Part shown: one piece after another, positions 54,996-64,000 of the stretch
Layout of the letters: every line of letters begins with the position of its first letter
Position numbering within the stretch: the first letter of the stretch is position 1
Assembly (NCBI RefSeq): GCF_001640805.2
Contig: NW_026115916.1
Location: 62,001-126,000 of the forward strand
From: Lates calcarifer
Lineage: Eukaryota; Chordata; Actinopteri; Centropomidae
Length of the DNA: 64,000 bases
Direction: 5' to 3'
The notes under the pieces: model-generated
Told to the model about the DNA's origin: nothing
Seen by the model: only the letters and a program-made list of their open reading frames with translations
Databases searched by the model: none
Program-made: the position numbers and the translations under genes

Positions 54996-57914
54996 AGTGT
55001 GTCAGTGTCTCCATGGAAACCATATCTGTTACTTCCTGTGGTGTCGCAGGAGAAACAGTCCTCCCATTCAGCTGTCTGACAGATTGTGTGTGTGAACATG
55101 TTTTACTGATGTTGTGGGGACTCATCACCATCAGCAGGAGAGTCCCCACAAGGTGGATCAGTGAGTTTTAGGGCTCAGACCTGGTTTAAGAGTTGGATCA
55201 GTTTCCAGGAGAGATTCAGAGCAACTTCCCTTCAAAACAATGGACATGAGTGTTGTTGTAGTGTGTGAGTGCTGTGGTCTGACTGTTTGTGAGGACAGTA
55301 ACACTGTGAGGACTCAGCTGCTCCTCACATCTCTGCAGCCTGTTACAGGTTTCTGTTTCAGGATTAAAGGTTCTGTTTAGAGAATCTGAAAACCCTTGTT
55401 ACACAGAGCTCTCCATGATTGGGATGTTTTCCCCCGATGTCTTTCCAAGTCAACAAGATTCATGAGAGTTTTCTGGTTTTTGTTCTTGTGTAGAGTTTGC
55501 TTTGGAGTATTTCAGTTGTTTCATAACAATAACTCCATCCTGGGGCTAATGATAGTACACTGCTGGTGCTGTAAAGAGACTTTTATTATGGCGGGACACT
55601 CAGGAGCAAGCATCTTGAAAACATGACCTGAGTCTTTTACATAGAAATTAGTCTACAGGCAGCAGAGAAAGTCAGGGAATGTCACATTACAATCTTTTCA
55701 CAAATTGGTGATTAAAAAGATAGAAAATGTAAAGTGCTTCAGATTTTTCCAAACAGAAACTTTAAAGAAACACAGAAACCAGGGTTTTCCTTTAAACGAT
55801 TTCCTGTTTCTCTGTTGAAGACCTGACGCTGACTCAGAAAACATCTCTAACTTTAGTTTCTGCTGCCTTTTTAAAATTATTTTTTTTAAAATATCTTTGT
55901 GTGCAAAGATGCAACAGTGAGAGGCAGTGATGTGAACACTGTCACAAGGTTTACACACCAATTTAATTTGAGATATTTTCATTGTGTCCCTCATCAGTCC
56001 TTCATCGACACCTATGAGCTGCAGGAAAATCTCACCTGTATGTTTTTATTTCATCAGCAACTGTTAAACAGGAGGTGACCTTCACTCAGCTGACTGCAGA
56101 TCAGAGAATGACTCAGTGATGAGATGGAAGATAAATCCTCAGATTTCATCAGAGAAAAGCTTTTATCATCAACATTATTGATCAGATTCACTGATTCAGT
56201 CCATCAGTGCAGATTATAGATCATCATCATCAGTGTCGAGAGGGATCTGAGCTCCACTGCGACATCAACTAGCACCAGACATTAACATGAAAACCCATCT
56301 ACTCACCAGTCCACCTTTACAGCCTCGTTGTGTTTCTACTCACGCTCTTTCAAACTCTCACTAACTTTCTAAGAAGAAAGGCTTTTGTAGAAGAGCTCAG
56401 AGCTAAATGAAATGACCAGTTGGAAGCTTAGTGGTGGAGACGTTGACGTCATGTGACCGTGGTGTAGTTGGTTTATAGCCTAACATTAGCTTCTTACTTC
56501 AAACATCAGAACAGTGGTGTTCATCTGAGAAGATGATCTGATCAACTAAACCTGAAGGATCAGAAACTTTAGCTGCTCACAGTTTATTTTCTGGAATAAT
56601 CCAAAACACAATGAAAAAATCCCTTTGGCTTTTTGTGGAGTGAACCAGGCTGGTGCTGACCTCAGGGCTGGAGTACAGAAACACATCATCACTGCAGAGC
56701 TCTGTAGACAAAGAGTAACATGTTGAGAAATGTCTGAAAGTCCCTGAAGTCCAGTGAAGGTCAGAGGGACGTTTAAGGTTCTTCATCAATCACCATCAGA
56801 GACCTCCTCTCCTCCTCTGCAGCTGAAACCATCTGTGGATTATATTTCATACTGTACAGTCCTGAGGGAGAGGAGGAGGAAACTTTCCTCACCTCCATCT
56901 GTTTGATCAGGACACCTGGTCTCAGTTTATTAGGAACAGCAGCTGAAACTGAGTCTGGTCCAATGTAAATCCCCCTTCATGTGACGGAGGTGTTTCTATT
57001 ATTGTGTCCAAACACATCAGTGACTGTAGGCCAAACAACAGAAACAGGTCTCAGCAGCACAGACAAAGTCCTCCATCGCACAAATGAATCAACACCTGTG
57101 AAACAGGTTGAACACAAACTAAACATGAGAACACAGAGGAGGACCAGACTCAGATTCAGCTGCTGTTCCTAATAAACTGACAATGCAGTGAACATCAAAC
57201 TGATTTCAAGTCAGAGTTTAGTGATTCATGTTGACGAACGTCTGCCTGGACTCTGAGTGAAGACTCATCACTCTGTAACATCTGTTTCTGTTCAACAGAG
57301 AAACCATCAGCTGATCACAGCTCAGTCAATATCTGGAGTTAACATCAGAGTTCTGGACCAGGAGCTCCAGGATCAAGTTGTTTGTGAACACTCAGGTGTA
57401 AAAGTCAGTTTGTTCCAGGTGTGACCCAACAATTCACATCAATCAATAATCAATATTTCAGAGCTCCTGCTGCTCAGCTCATGTTCAGGTTGGAGCTACA
57501 GGTTGTCAACATTCATTAGGCTTCATTAATGTTAATGTTGATTCATTCAGTAGCTGCCGCTTTAAACTGAAGGATTTCTGACCTGTAGTCCAACAACAGC
57601 TGATCTCAGTGATCAGAGACAAACACCATGAGATCAATACGATCAATAAAGCGTTATTGACCTCTGACTCTGACTGTGTTTGGTCTGAGCTGTGGACGAC
57701 CTCGTGGACCGTTGTGGACCATTGTGGACCGTTGTGGATCAGTACTCTGGACACAAAGAGTAAAACTTCAGCACAAAAACACAATCTGATCCTTTGAATC
57801 CAGGACCTGGACTGAACAAACTAATCTGAACCCCTCTGTCCTGTAGACTGTCCACGTAGACTCGTGCAGACCTGGACTCAGACTCGGAACCTAGACCCTG
57901 AGCAGTCTGGTCCT
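50651..57914. other. Intergenic region between foxa1 and sstr1
   Basis: About 7.3 kb without a gene that I recognise. No tetratricopeptide exons of TTC6 (present here in mammals) are visible. Contents: (TG)n arrays at about 50985-51030, 53377-53419 and 54949-54994; (CA)n at 53668-53711; low-complexity text built on GGACCAG/TTAGACCTGG (51900-52620); a CTCAGACCTCCTCAGACC tandem at 54055-54130; dispersed repeat copies at 54365-54545 and 55105-55330. The rest is AT-rich. Confidence 0.5.
54428..54445. repeat. Palindrome inside a dispersed repeat
   Basis: AGTATAAGTACTTATAC contains the perfect 16-bp palindrome GTATAAGTACTTATAC. It is repeated once more, less perfectly, just downstream (TATAAGTACTTATAG). 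It belongs to the ACTT-rich dispersed repeat at 54365-54545. Confidence 0.7.
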
Positions 57915-59084
57915 TTAAATCTTGGAGGGGTCAGCAGGGTTCAGACCACATCCTGGAGCTGGTGTTTGGAGGGGATGGGTCCCGTTTTCTGAGTCCTGCT
58001 CCCGGTCCTGGTCTAGGCTGAGTCTGCGGCTCTTCAGGGCTGTGCTGTAGTAGTCCATGTAGTCCAGGGGCTCCTCGGGGGCCTCCATCCAGCGCAGACA
58101 CAGGATCCTCTGGAAGGAGCGTCGGAAGTTGTCAGACAGGAAGCCATAGAGCAGCGGGTTGGCGCAGCTGTTGGCATACCCAAGGACGACGGCGAGCTGG
58201 CTCAGGGTGGGGTCGTGACGCTGCAAGAAGACCCCCACCAGCTGCACGATGTGGAAGGGCATCCAGCACACCACGAACACTGACACCACCACTGTCACCA
58301 TCACCGTGATCTTCCTCTCAGACTTGCGGCGCTGCTGCCACCCGGCCCTCAGCGCCACCACCCGCAGCTGGCTCAGGATCAGGATGTAGCACAGGCAGAT
58401 GGCCAGGACCGGGAACAAGAAGCCCATCAGGAAGGCGTAGACCGCAAACACCGCCATCCAGCGCTGCTCCGGCTCCGGCATCTGCATGTTGCAGGCCACC
58501 GACCCGTCCGAGTTGGGGGCAGTGGAGGAGAAGAGGATAATGGGAAGGATGACCAGCAGAGAGAACAGCCACACGCACACGTTCACCAGCTTGGCCACAG
58601 TGGGCCGCCGGTACCGGGACGCCCGCAGCGGGTGCACCACGGCGATATACCGGTCCACGCTCAGCACCGTCAGGCAGTAGATGCTCGTGAACATGTTGAT
58701 GGCGTCCACGCTGAGCACGAGGCGACAGAGCGCCGCGCCGAACGGCCACCGGCGCAGCAGCGCGGCCGTGACCACGAACGGGACGCTGAGCATCAGCAGC
58801 TCGTCCGCCACCGCCAGGTTCAGCAGGTACAGGTTGGTCGCCGTCTTCATCTTAGCGTACCGGAAGATGACGTAGATGACCATGGAGTTCCCGCTCAGAC
58901 CCACCAGACACACCACCGAGTAGATGGAGGAGATGAGAGCCGCGCTGCCCGCGGACGGAGCTCCGCCGCCGGGCACGGAGCCGTTACTGGAGCCGTTCAA
59001 CAGGAATAAGCCGTCCTCCAGGGAACCGAGAGAGACCGGGAGAGGAGGAGAGGAGGAGGAGGAGGTGGTGTTGGACTGCATCAC
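57915..59084 (-). CDS. sstr1: Somatostatin receptor type 1, class A GPCR
   Basis: Single-exon frame of 389 residues (human SSTR1 is 391). It has three N-terminal glycosylation sites (N5, N30, N34) and seven hydrophobic segments starting at about 47. Also present are Cys120 and Cys198 for the extracellular disulfide, the ligand-contact Asp127 in [19 protein letters not shown], the DRY motif at 144-146, [10 protein letters not shown] and ACNMQMPEP in loop 2. [13 protein letters not shown] is in loop 3, [10 protein letters not shown] is in helix 6, and [18 protein letters not shown], the somatostatin-receptor signature, is in helix 7. The tail keeps [14 protein letters not shown]. Such receptors couple to Gi at the plasma membrane and inhibit secretion. 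Sequence details and position beside foxa1 and clec14a favour type 1 over type 4. GC content is high, as in other intronless GPCRs. Confidence 0.92.
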   Translation of the reverse strand: MMQSNTTSSSSSPPLPVSLGSLEDGLFLLNGSSNGSVPGGGAPSAGSAALISSIYSVVCLVGLSGNSMVIYVIFRYAKMKTATNLYLLNLAVADELLMLSVPFVVTAALLRRWPFGAALCRLVLSVDAINMFTSIYCLTVLSVDRYIAVVHPLRASRYRRPTVAKLVNVCVWLFSLLVILPIILFSSTAPNSDGSVACNMQMPEPEQRWMAVFAVYAFLMGFLFPVLAICLCYILILSQLRVVALRAGWQQRRKSERKITVMVTVVVSVFVVCWMPFHIVQLVGVFLQRHDPTLSQLAVVLGYANSCANPLLYGFLSDNFRRSFQRILCLRWMEAPEEPLDYMDYYSTALKSRRLSLDQDREQDSENGTHPLQTPAPGCGLNPADPSKI

Positions 59085-59187
59085 TGACAGAAGATGGAGA
59101 GATTCATCCAGAAAAATCCCAAACAGATTCTGAGGAAGAAGAAAAGGAACTGAACGATCCGGTTCAACCGGAGAGACTCCGGCACCG

Positions 59188-59434
59188 AGAGAGATTGGGG
59201 GGGGGGGGGATAGAGGGAGGGAGAGATAGAGGGAGGGAGGGAGGAAGAGGGAGAGAGAGAGAGAGGGAGGAAGGGAGAGAGAGAGAGAGAGAGGGAGGGA
59301 GGCAGAGGGAGAGAGGGAGGGAGAGGAGGAGAGAGAGAGGGAGGGAGGAAGAGGGAGAGAGGGAGGGAAGGAGGGAGGAAGAGGGAGAGAGGGAGGGAGA
59401 GGAGGAGAGAGAGAGGGAGGGGGGAGGTGATGGA
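59188..59434. repeat. Polypurine tract on the 5' side of sstr1
   Basis: About 245 bp of GGGAGGGAGAGAGAG-like sequence with only a handful of pyrimidines, starting with a G12 run. It lies about 105 bp upstream of the sstr1 start codon (minus strand), so it falls in its 5' UTR or promoter. The plus-strand frame (Glu/Arg/Gly repeats) is not a gene. Confidence 0.92.
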
Positions 59435-59934
59435 AATGACTGTAACTCTGAGTGAAGGGGGGATGAGCAGGGGAGTAGGTGACCTTTGACCTCTGTGATG
59501 AATGTCAGGTCATTTTATTTTTCCGTTAATCGTCGTCAGATCCCTCAGATTTATGTTTGGGTTTGAGAGGTCCCGACCCTCAGGCAGATAACCACACACA
59601 CTCATCACAACCTCCCGTGAGTCAGCTGGGGGGTGGGGGTGTTTCCTGTCTTAACATTGGTTGTTTCTTCAGGAAACAGGAAAACCAGTTTGTAAACACA
59701 CTGATGATTTCCTGTCTCACAGAAACCTCCTTCACTGACTGGACAAAGGTATGTGGACAGCTGCAGGTCACAGTCAACTAAAGACACACAGATGCTGATG
59801 TTTCCAAAAGTATGTGGACAGCAGATGTTACAGCATCATGTGATTTTTATGGATATTAATATGTTGTATAGAGTTTAACCCAACAAGACAGTTTGTGTTT
59901 GTAAAGATTATTTCTTAAATAAAATCTACAAAAC

Positions 59935-59940
59935 TTTATT
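59935..59940 (-). terminator. Possible polyadenylation signal for clec14a
   Basis: Plus-strand TTTATT reads AATAAA on the minus strand, about 735 nt after the clec14a stop. An earlier AATAAA at 60609-60614 lies inside the out-of-frame tail described in the findings, so it is less likely to be the working signal. Confidence 0.35.
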
Positions 59941-60672
59941 TAAAATGTCATAATTTTAATGTTAGAACAATACATCAAATTTTCTCTTTAATCAAGTTAG
60001 AAAGTCATTTCCCTAAAAGATTACAACTCATAAACAAACAACAGCAGAGTCAGAGAATTCTCTTTACAGGTTTTTCTTCATGTCAGTGAACACATCAAAC
60101 TTCATATTTAAAATAATTTACAGACTAACAATAACTTTGGTCCAAAAGAATGTGTTCTAATAATTTCGTTTCACTTTTAGTTTTTTTTTTTTTTTAATTG
60201 ATCACTTTTCATTTAACTAATATTCAATCAGTTCAGTTTAAAATGTCCTTTGTTGTTATTTCTGGCGCTGCTGTCGAGTCCAAGAGTCAGAACAAGAAGC
60301 AGTGAAACAAAACATCCAAAAGACAGAACCAAGTCCGGTTCAAAACTAAGTCCGATTCAGAACTGAGTCTGGTTCAGAACTGAATCTGGTTCAGAACTGA
60401 GTCCAGTCAGTCCAGAAACAAACTGAGATACTTGTTTTCAGAACAGCTGATTTACATCAAAACATTTTAAAGTGAAAAAATGAACTTGTTATCGCTTCCT
60501 GTGAAGTCACTTTGGAGACAGTGATGTCATCTGTGTTCAACCAATCACAGCTCTACCTGCTCATTTTGCTGTCTTCTCATTGGCTGTTGTGAAGGAATCC
60601 TGACTGTCTTTATTCTTCATCGCCATCTTCTCCAACTTCTTCATGGCACGTTTTTTTGACCGTCTCATCAGA

Positions 60673-61839
60673 TCAGCACTTCACCGTCACCAAAACAACC
60701 ACCACTAGCACCACCAGCACGGCCACAGCAACCAGCACCGGGATCAGGAAGTCTGGCATCCCTGCTGGGTTCATGATGACGACGTCATTGATCGTCTTTG
60801 TGCACTCTGTTGAGTTCTTGTCATGGTCGGGGCAGATGCACCTGTAGGAGCCCTCTGTGTTCAGACAGGTGTGCCTGCAGGGGACGCCGCTGCTGCACTC
60901 ATTGATGTCCACACAGTTTCCAGAGGTGTCTTTCCTGAAGCCGTTGCTGCACGGCTGGCAGATGGTGGTGAAGTTGGCAGGGGAGTTGTCAATTAGACGC
61001 CACATGGTGGGATGACCCCAGCAGCGGAGCTCCAGCAGGCCAGTAGACCAGCACTCCACCTGGATCCTGCTGCTATTTTTGGGGTCCAGAGTGATTGAGC
61101 GGGACCCTGGAACAGTAGGGTGATGACACAAGTCTGATCCTGATGCTGGTCCAGAGCCAGATCCAGGGTCAGGTCTGGTTGTAAGATTCAGGTCATTTTC
61201 TTGTTCTGGTCTAGATGTAGGATGTTCTGGTTCAGGTGTAGCTTGTTTAGATGGTTCTGGTGCAGCAAGTTTAGGTTCAGGAGTCACTGGTTCCAGTGCA
61301 GCAGGTTTAACAGTGGTCTTTCTGTCCTCAGATGTCTGTCTTGTCTGTCCGTCTCTCAGTTTGCAGATGAACCCAAAGGTGGACTTACAGGAGACTGCAA
61401 TCAGACCCAAGCTGGTCACCGTCGACCCATGAAACTCCCCCCGTAGAGCTGCACAGCGAGTCGTCGTGCAGGTATCCTGTGGCTCCACCATCCAGCTGAT
61501 CATCTGTGACTCCTCACTGCCATCCTCCGTCCACTTGAATCCTTTCAGTGGCAGTGCAGGAACAACACACTCGTTCTTGGCTTTCTTCAGGCCGATCCAG
61601 AAGGTGAACTTTCTTTGATGCAACACCAATTTGGAGATGAGCCCGATGACGTCAGTGACTTCCTGCTTGGTGGCGAGTGTGGTGAGGACACCTGGGGAAC
61701 AGTTCTCTGTGGCCTGGTCAAAGCTGGCCTTGATCTGGTTGATGGTGTAGTGTGGAGGTGAAGCCAAGTCTGCAGAGACTTCTCTGGATAGGATGACAAT
61801 CCAAAGGTAAATCCACCAGGAGTTGAACCAAGATGCCAT
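60673..61839 (-). CDS. clec14a: CLEC14A, endothelial C-type lectin membrane protein
   Basis: Single-exon frame of 388 residues from the ATG at 61839; an in-frame ATG at 61878 would add 13 residues before the signal peptide and is less likely. Domains in order: signal peptide (MASWFNSWWIYLWIVILS, about 1-23); C-type lectin-like domain (about 28-160, with FWIGLKK, MISWM and GFICKL); a Ser/Thr/Pro/Glu-rich linker (about 163-235); a sushi-like Cys segment; one calcium-binding-type EGF (DINECSSGVPCRHTCLNTEG, about 311-347); and one transmembrane helix (about 363-383). This is the layout of the CD93/thrombomodulin/CD248/CLEC14A group. CLEC14A acts at the endothelial surface in vessel growth. The position next to sstr1 supports CLEC14A. 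The cytoplasmic tail is only about five residues (TVKC then stop), which is abnormally short; see the findings. Confidence 0.88.
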   Translation of the reverse strand: MASWFNSWWIYLWIVILSREVSADLASPPHYTINQIKASFDQATENCSPGVLTTLATKQEVTDVIGLISKLVLHQRKFTFWIGLKKAKNECVVPALPLKGFKWTEDGSEESQMISWMVEPQDTCTTTRCAALRGEFHGSTVTSLGLIAVSCKSTFGFICKLRDGQTRQTSEDRKTTVKPAALEPVTPEPKLAAPEPSKQATPEPEHPTSRPEQENDLNLTTRPDPGSGSGPASGSDLCHHPTVPGSRSITLDPKNSSRIQVECWSTGLLELRCWGHPTMWRLIDNSPANFTTICQPCSNGFRKDTSGNCVDINECSSGVPCRHTCLNTEGSYRCICPDHDKNSTECTKTINDVVIMNPAGMPDFLIPVLVAVAVLVVLVVVVLVTVKC

Positions 61840-64000
61840 CTTTTCTGATGATGTTACTCTGTTAAAATGCAGTGACATCAGAAAATAGGTTTTTGTGTTT
61901 GTATATGAAACTGAAAGTTCAAATATCTAAAGAAAGAAAATGTGGCTGACCTCACTTCAGCTGACAGAGAGTGATTCAGGCTGAAACCTCCTATATGATA
62001 GTGAAACTGTCAGAACTATTTTCTATCATAATATGCAGATGATACTCAACTCTACCTTTCAGAGTCAGTGTTTTTGGTTCTTCACATGGCCAGAAGATCA
62101 GGAATCTGGATGTAGTCACAGACTTCAGCAAACACATTAATTCTAATGACAATAATAATGGTAGTTCAGTTTATTTAATAAGCACTTTTCAAGATTCTGA
62201 TTGTATGAAAAGATCATCTTTTAATCATCATGCCAGCAAGGCCTTCTCTGCTGGCCTAAACACTGTCACAATCACTGAATTATATTTTTATATATCTTTT
62301 CCCATCAGTACTTCACTAATTCTCTTCATCTTATAGCTTTCCTCTTGTTTGCGCTGCTTCCAATACAGTCTGTTTATGTTAGAATTTTTATCCAATCAGA
62401 TTTCAGCCCAGTGTTGCCAAGGTAACAGAAATCTGCCTTGAGGCCTTCAGAATCAGTAGTTCAGGCTCCTGTAATTTAAAATGAATGGTGATGAAACTGT
62501 TGCTTCATGGATCTTTTAACCAACCAGCTTTTGAGTCGGTGAGACTAGGAGCCATCTATCAAGTCTATGATAGTGTCTGCATTTTCATGTCTTTTGATTG
62601 GATAGTCAGAGAGGTAACCACATCTATAGCTGCTAGCACACGCTAAAACACATTAGTATAGATTTAATAGCTGTTTTCTCAACCCGCAGGGGCTGCAGGA
62701 GGAGGAAGAGTTCAATGACTCTGTTGTAGAGGTTATCTGTGCATCTCAGCTCAACAATAAGTCCTTTTCTATCTCTGTGGAGGCTAACGCTGAAAGTCCA
62801 CTCTGCTCAGTCATATTTCTTACAGATATTTTGATTTACTTTAGGGCTGAGAATAATTTTTTTATTTTTCTACAAATAATCAGAAGTTTCAGTGAGTAAA
62901 ATGTATTTTATCTATATTGTATTGTTTATGTCTTATATTGCTGCTTCTGCTGGAGATGATGTGTGTGGAGCAGCTGTGGCTGCAGTGTTTGGAGACCTGT
63001 TGAACTGTGTTCATTAGGTTTTTAATAGCATTGCTTCAGCGATGTCATTTATTCTGGCTACATGACCTGTTCTGTTACACTGTGTTTCTGTATGTTGTTG
63101 ATGGTTTCTATAGCCGTGACATCATTATTAGGGTATGAAAAAGTGGGTTAATTCAGGTAGGACACCAGTGAAGGCTGAATTTAGATGAATGTTGACCTGA
63201 AGAGTTTATTTTAACAGGAAGCTGTAAACAAAGTTAATCTCTACCAAGTAAACATTTTCAGTTTGGTCTCAACATGATAACTTTTCAACCCCCTCCTCCT
63301 CAATGATTGGCCAAGCTCACACAGGTCAGAGATATTTCAGTCTGAACCAAAGGACCGACATTATGCCGTCACACTGAGGTGAAAAACTAAAGAGGTAAAG
63401 TGTCACAAAATGTATTGATGAGAAGGAAATGAGGACGACGACTCCTCTTCCTCTCGAAATGTCTGACAGATTTTTTATCACATTAATGACAATGACAATG
63501 AAATCTGAATTTACTGTTTTCTTACCTTCTGTCAAACTGAAACTCAACTCGTCTTCTTCAACATGAATCAGGAAACTGATTCATTCACTTCTTTTCTGCA
63601 CCTTCTTCTCCTTTTGGTTTTTACTTTCTTTATCCCACTCTCTCCTTGTGTCATGTATTTTCTCCTCCTTTCTCCAACAGTTTTCTCAGCTTTTGTTTTC
63701 TTCCTTCTTTACTTCTTCTCTCTCCACTTGTTTCTAAGTTGTATTCCCAGTTTCTTTTCTCTCCCAGTTTCTGCTGGTTTTCCTCCAGAGTAACTCTGCT
63801 GACAGACTGACTGTCAGCCTCACCCCTCATTCACCACACTCACCCCCCTCACCCCCCTCCTCCAGGACAGGAAGTGTGTTGCGTCTTGATATGGCGAGCA
63901 GGTTTCCTCCACAGAAACACTGCCGCTGTCGCTTAGACTGAGAGAAAATTTCACAGCCGAGTTAAGATTTTTCAAACTAAGATCAGATCAACTTTATTGA
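61840..64000. other. Upstream flank of clec14a, no gene seen
   Basis: Should contain the clec14a promoter at its left end. There are no splice-bounded or domain-bearing frames. The pyrimidine-rich 63560-63790 stretch gives a hydrophobic frame of 76 codons that I regard as composition only. The final bases (CAACTTTATTGA) look like the end of a fish retroelement, but the window stops there. Confidence 0.5.
62030..62145 (+). mobile_element. Scrap of LINE reverse transcriptase
   Basis: ATATGCAGATGATACTCAAC reads YADDTQLYLSES, the catalytic motif of CR1/L2-type reverse transcriptases, on the plus strand. It is cut off on both sides and followed by decayed sequence (GACTTCAGCAAACACATTAA). It lies about 190 bp upstream of the clec14a start. 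Confidence 0.6.

Noticed and set aside
58318..58749. 143-codon minus-strand frame and the plus-strand 125-codon frame over sstr1
   Set aside because: Shadows of the receptor gene in other frames, typical of GC-rich single-exon genes.
59195..59455. 86-codon Glu/Arg/Gly frame
   Set aside because: Polypurine tract, no protein signature.

Overview
The window looks like nuclear DNA from a ray-finned fish, probably a percomorph teleost, although the species cannot be read from the sequence. The reasons are GT-AG introns, many (CA)n/(TG)n microsatellites and minisatellites, fish-type LINE remnants, and five recognisable vertebrate genes. Three of the genes are intron-poor, and two are split into small exons that I joined by hand from splice sites and reading phase.

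Layout, left to right. (1) 393-1578 (+): a small glutaredoxin-like gene (C5orf63 type) in three exons. A 12-bp minisatellite starts just inside its second donor site. (2) 2600-36951 (+): MIPOL1, a coiled-coil protein gene whose 14 coding exons join in perfect frame to 522 residues. Its introns hold a CR1/L2-type LINE with a nested insertion, an L1-type LINE 3' end, a 1.2-kb array of 20-bp repeats with a perfect 18-bp hairpin at its edge, several other minisatellites, and many stretches that look like conserved non-coding regulatory DNA. (3) 37310-46677: intergenic, with a strong enhancer-like block at about 40.24-40.57 kb and a CpG-rich block at about 42.4-42.8 kb. (4) 46678-50425 (-): foxa1, two exons, forkhead pioneer factor, convergent with mipol1. 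(5) 50426-57914: intergenic, no gene recognised. (6) 57915-59084 (-): sstr1, a single-exon somatostatin receptor with a polypurine tract at its 5' side. (7) 60673-61839 (-): clec14a, a single-exon endothelial C-type lectin. (8) 61840-64000: intergenic, with a LINE scrap.

The order MIPOL1 - FOXA1 - SSTR1 - CLEC14A matches human 14q13-q21, which supports the gene calls. I saw no TTC6, which lies between FOXA1 and SSTR1 in mammals. In human the introns of MIPOL1 carry FOXA1 enhancers, so the likely functional theme is a regulatory block: mipol1 is the bystander gene that carries switches for foxa1 (endoderm, liver, floor plate). The genes are not an operon and do not share a biochemical pathway.

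The most unusual observations are: an imperfect three-copy tandem duplication in foxa1 that repeats the exon-2 splice acceptor and first codons inside the intron; a clec14a reading frame that stops right after the membrane helix, while a convincing basic cytoplasmic tail lies in another frame immediately downstream; the 20-bp satellite with higher-order structure beside a hairpin; and a mipol1 exon with a 12-residue coding repeat. I found no evidence for a wholly new type of biological system.
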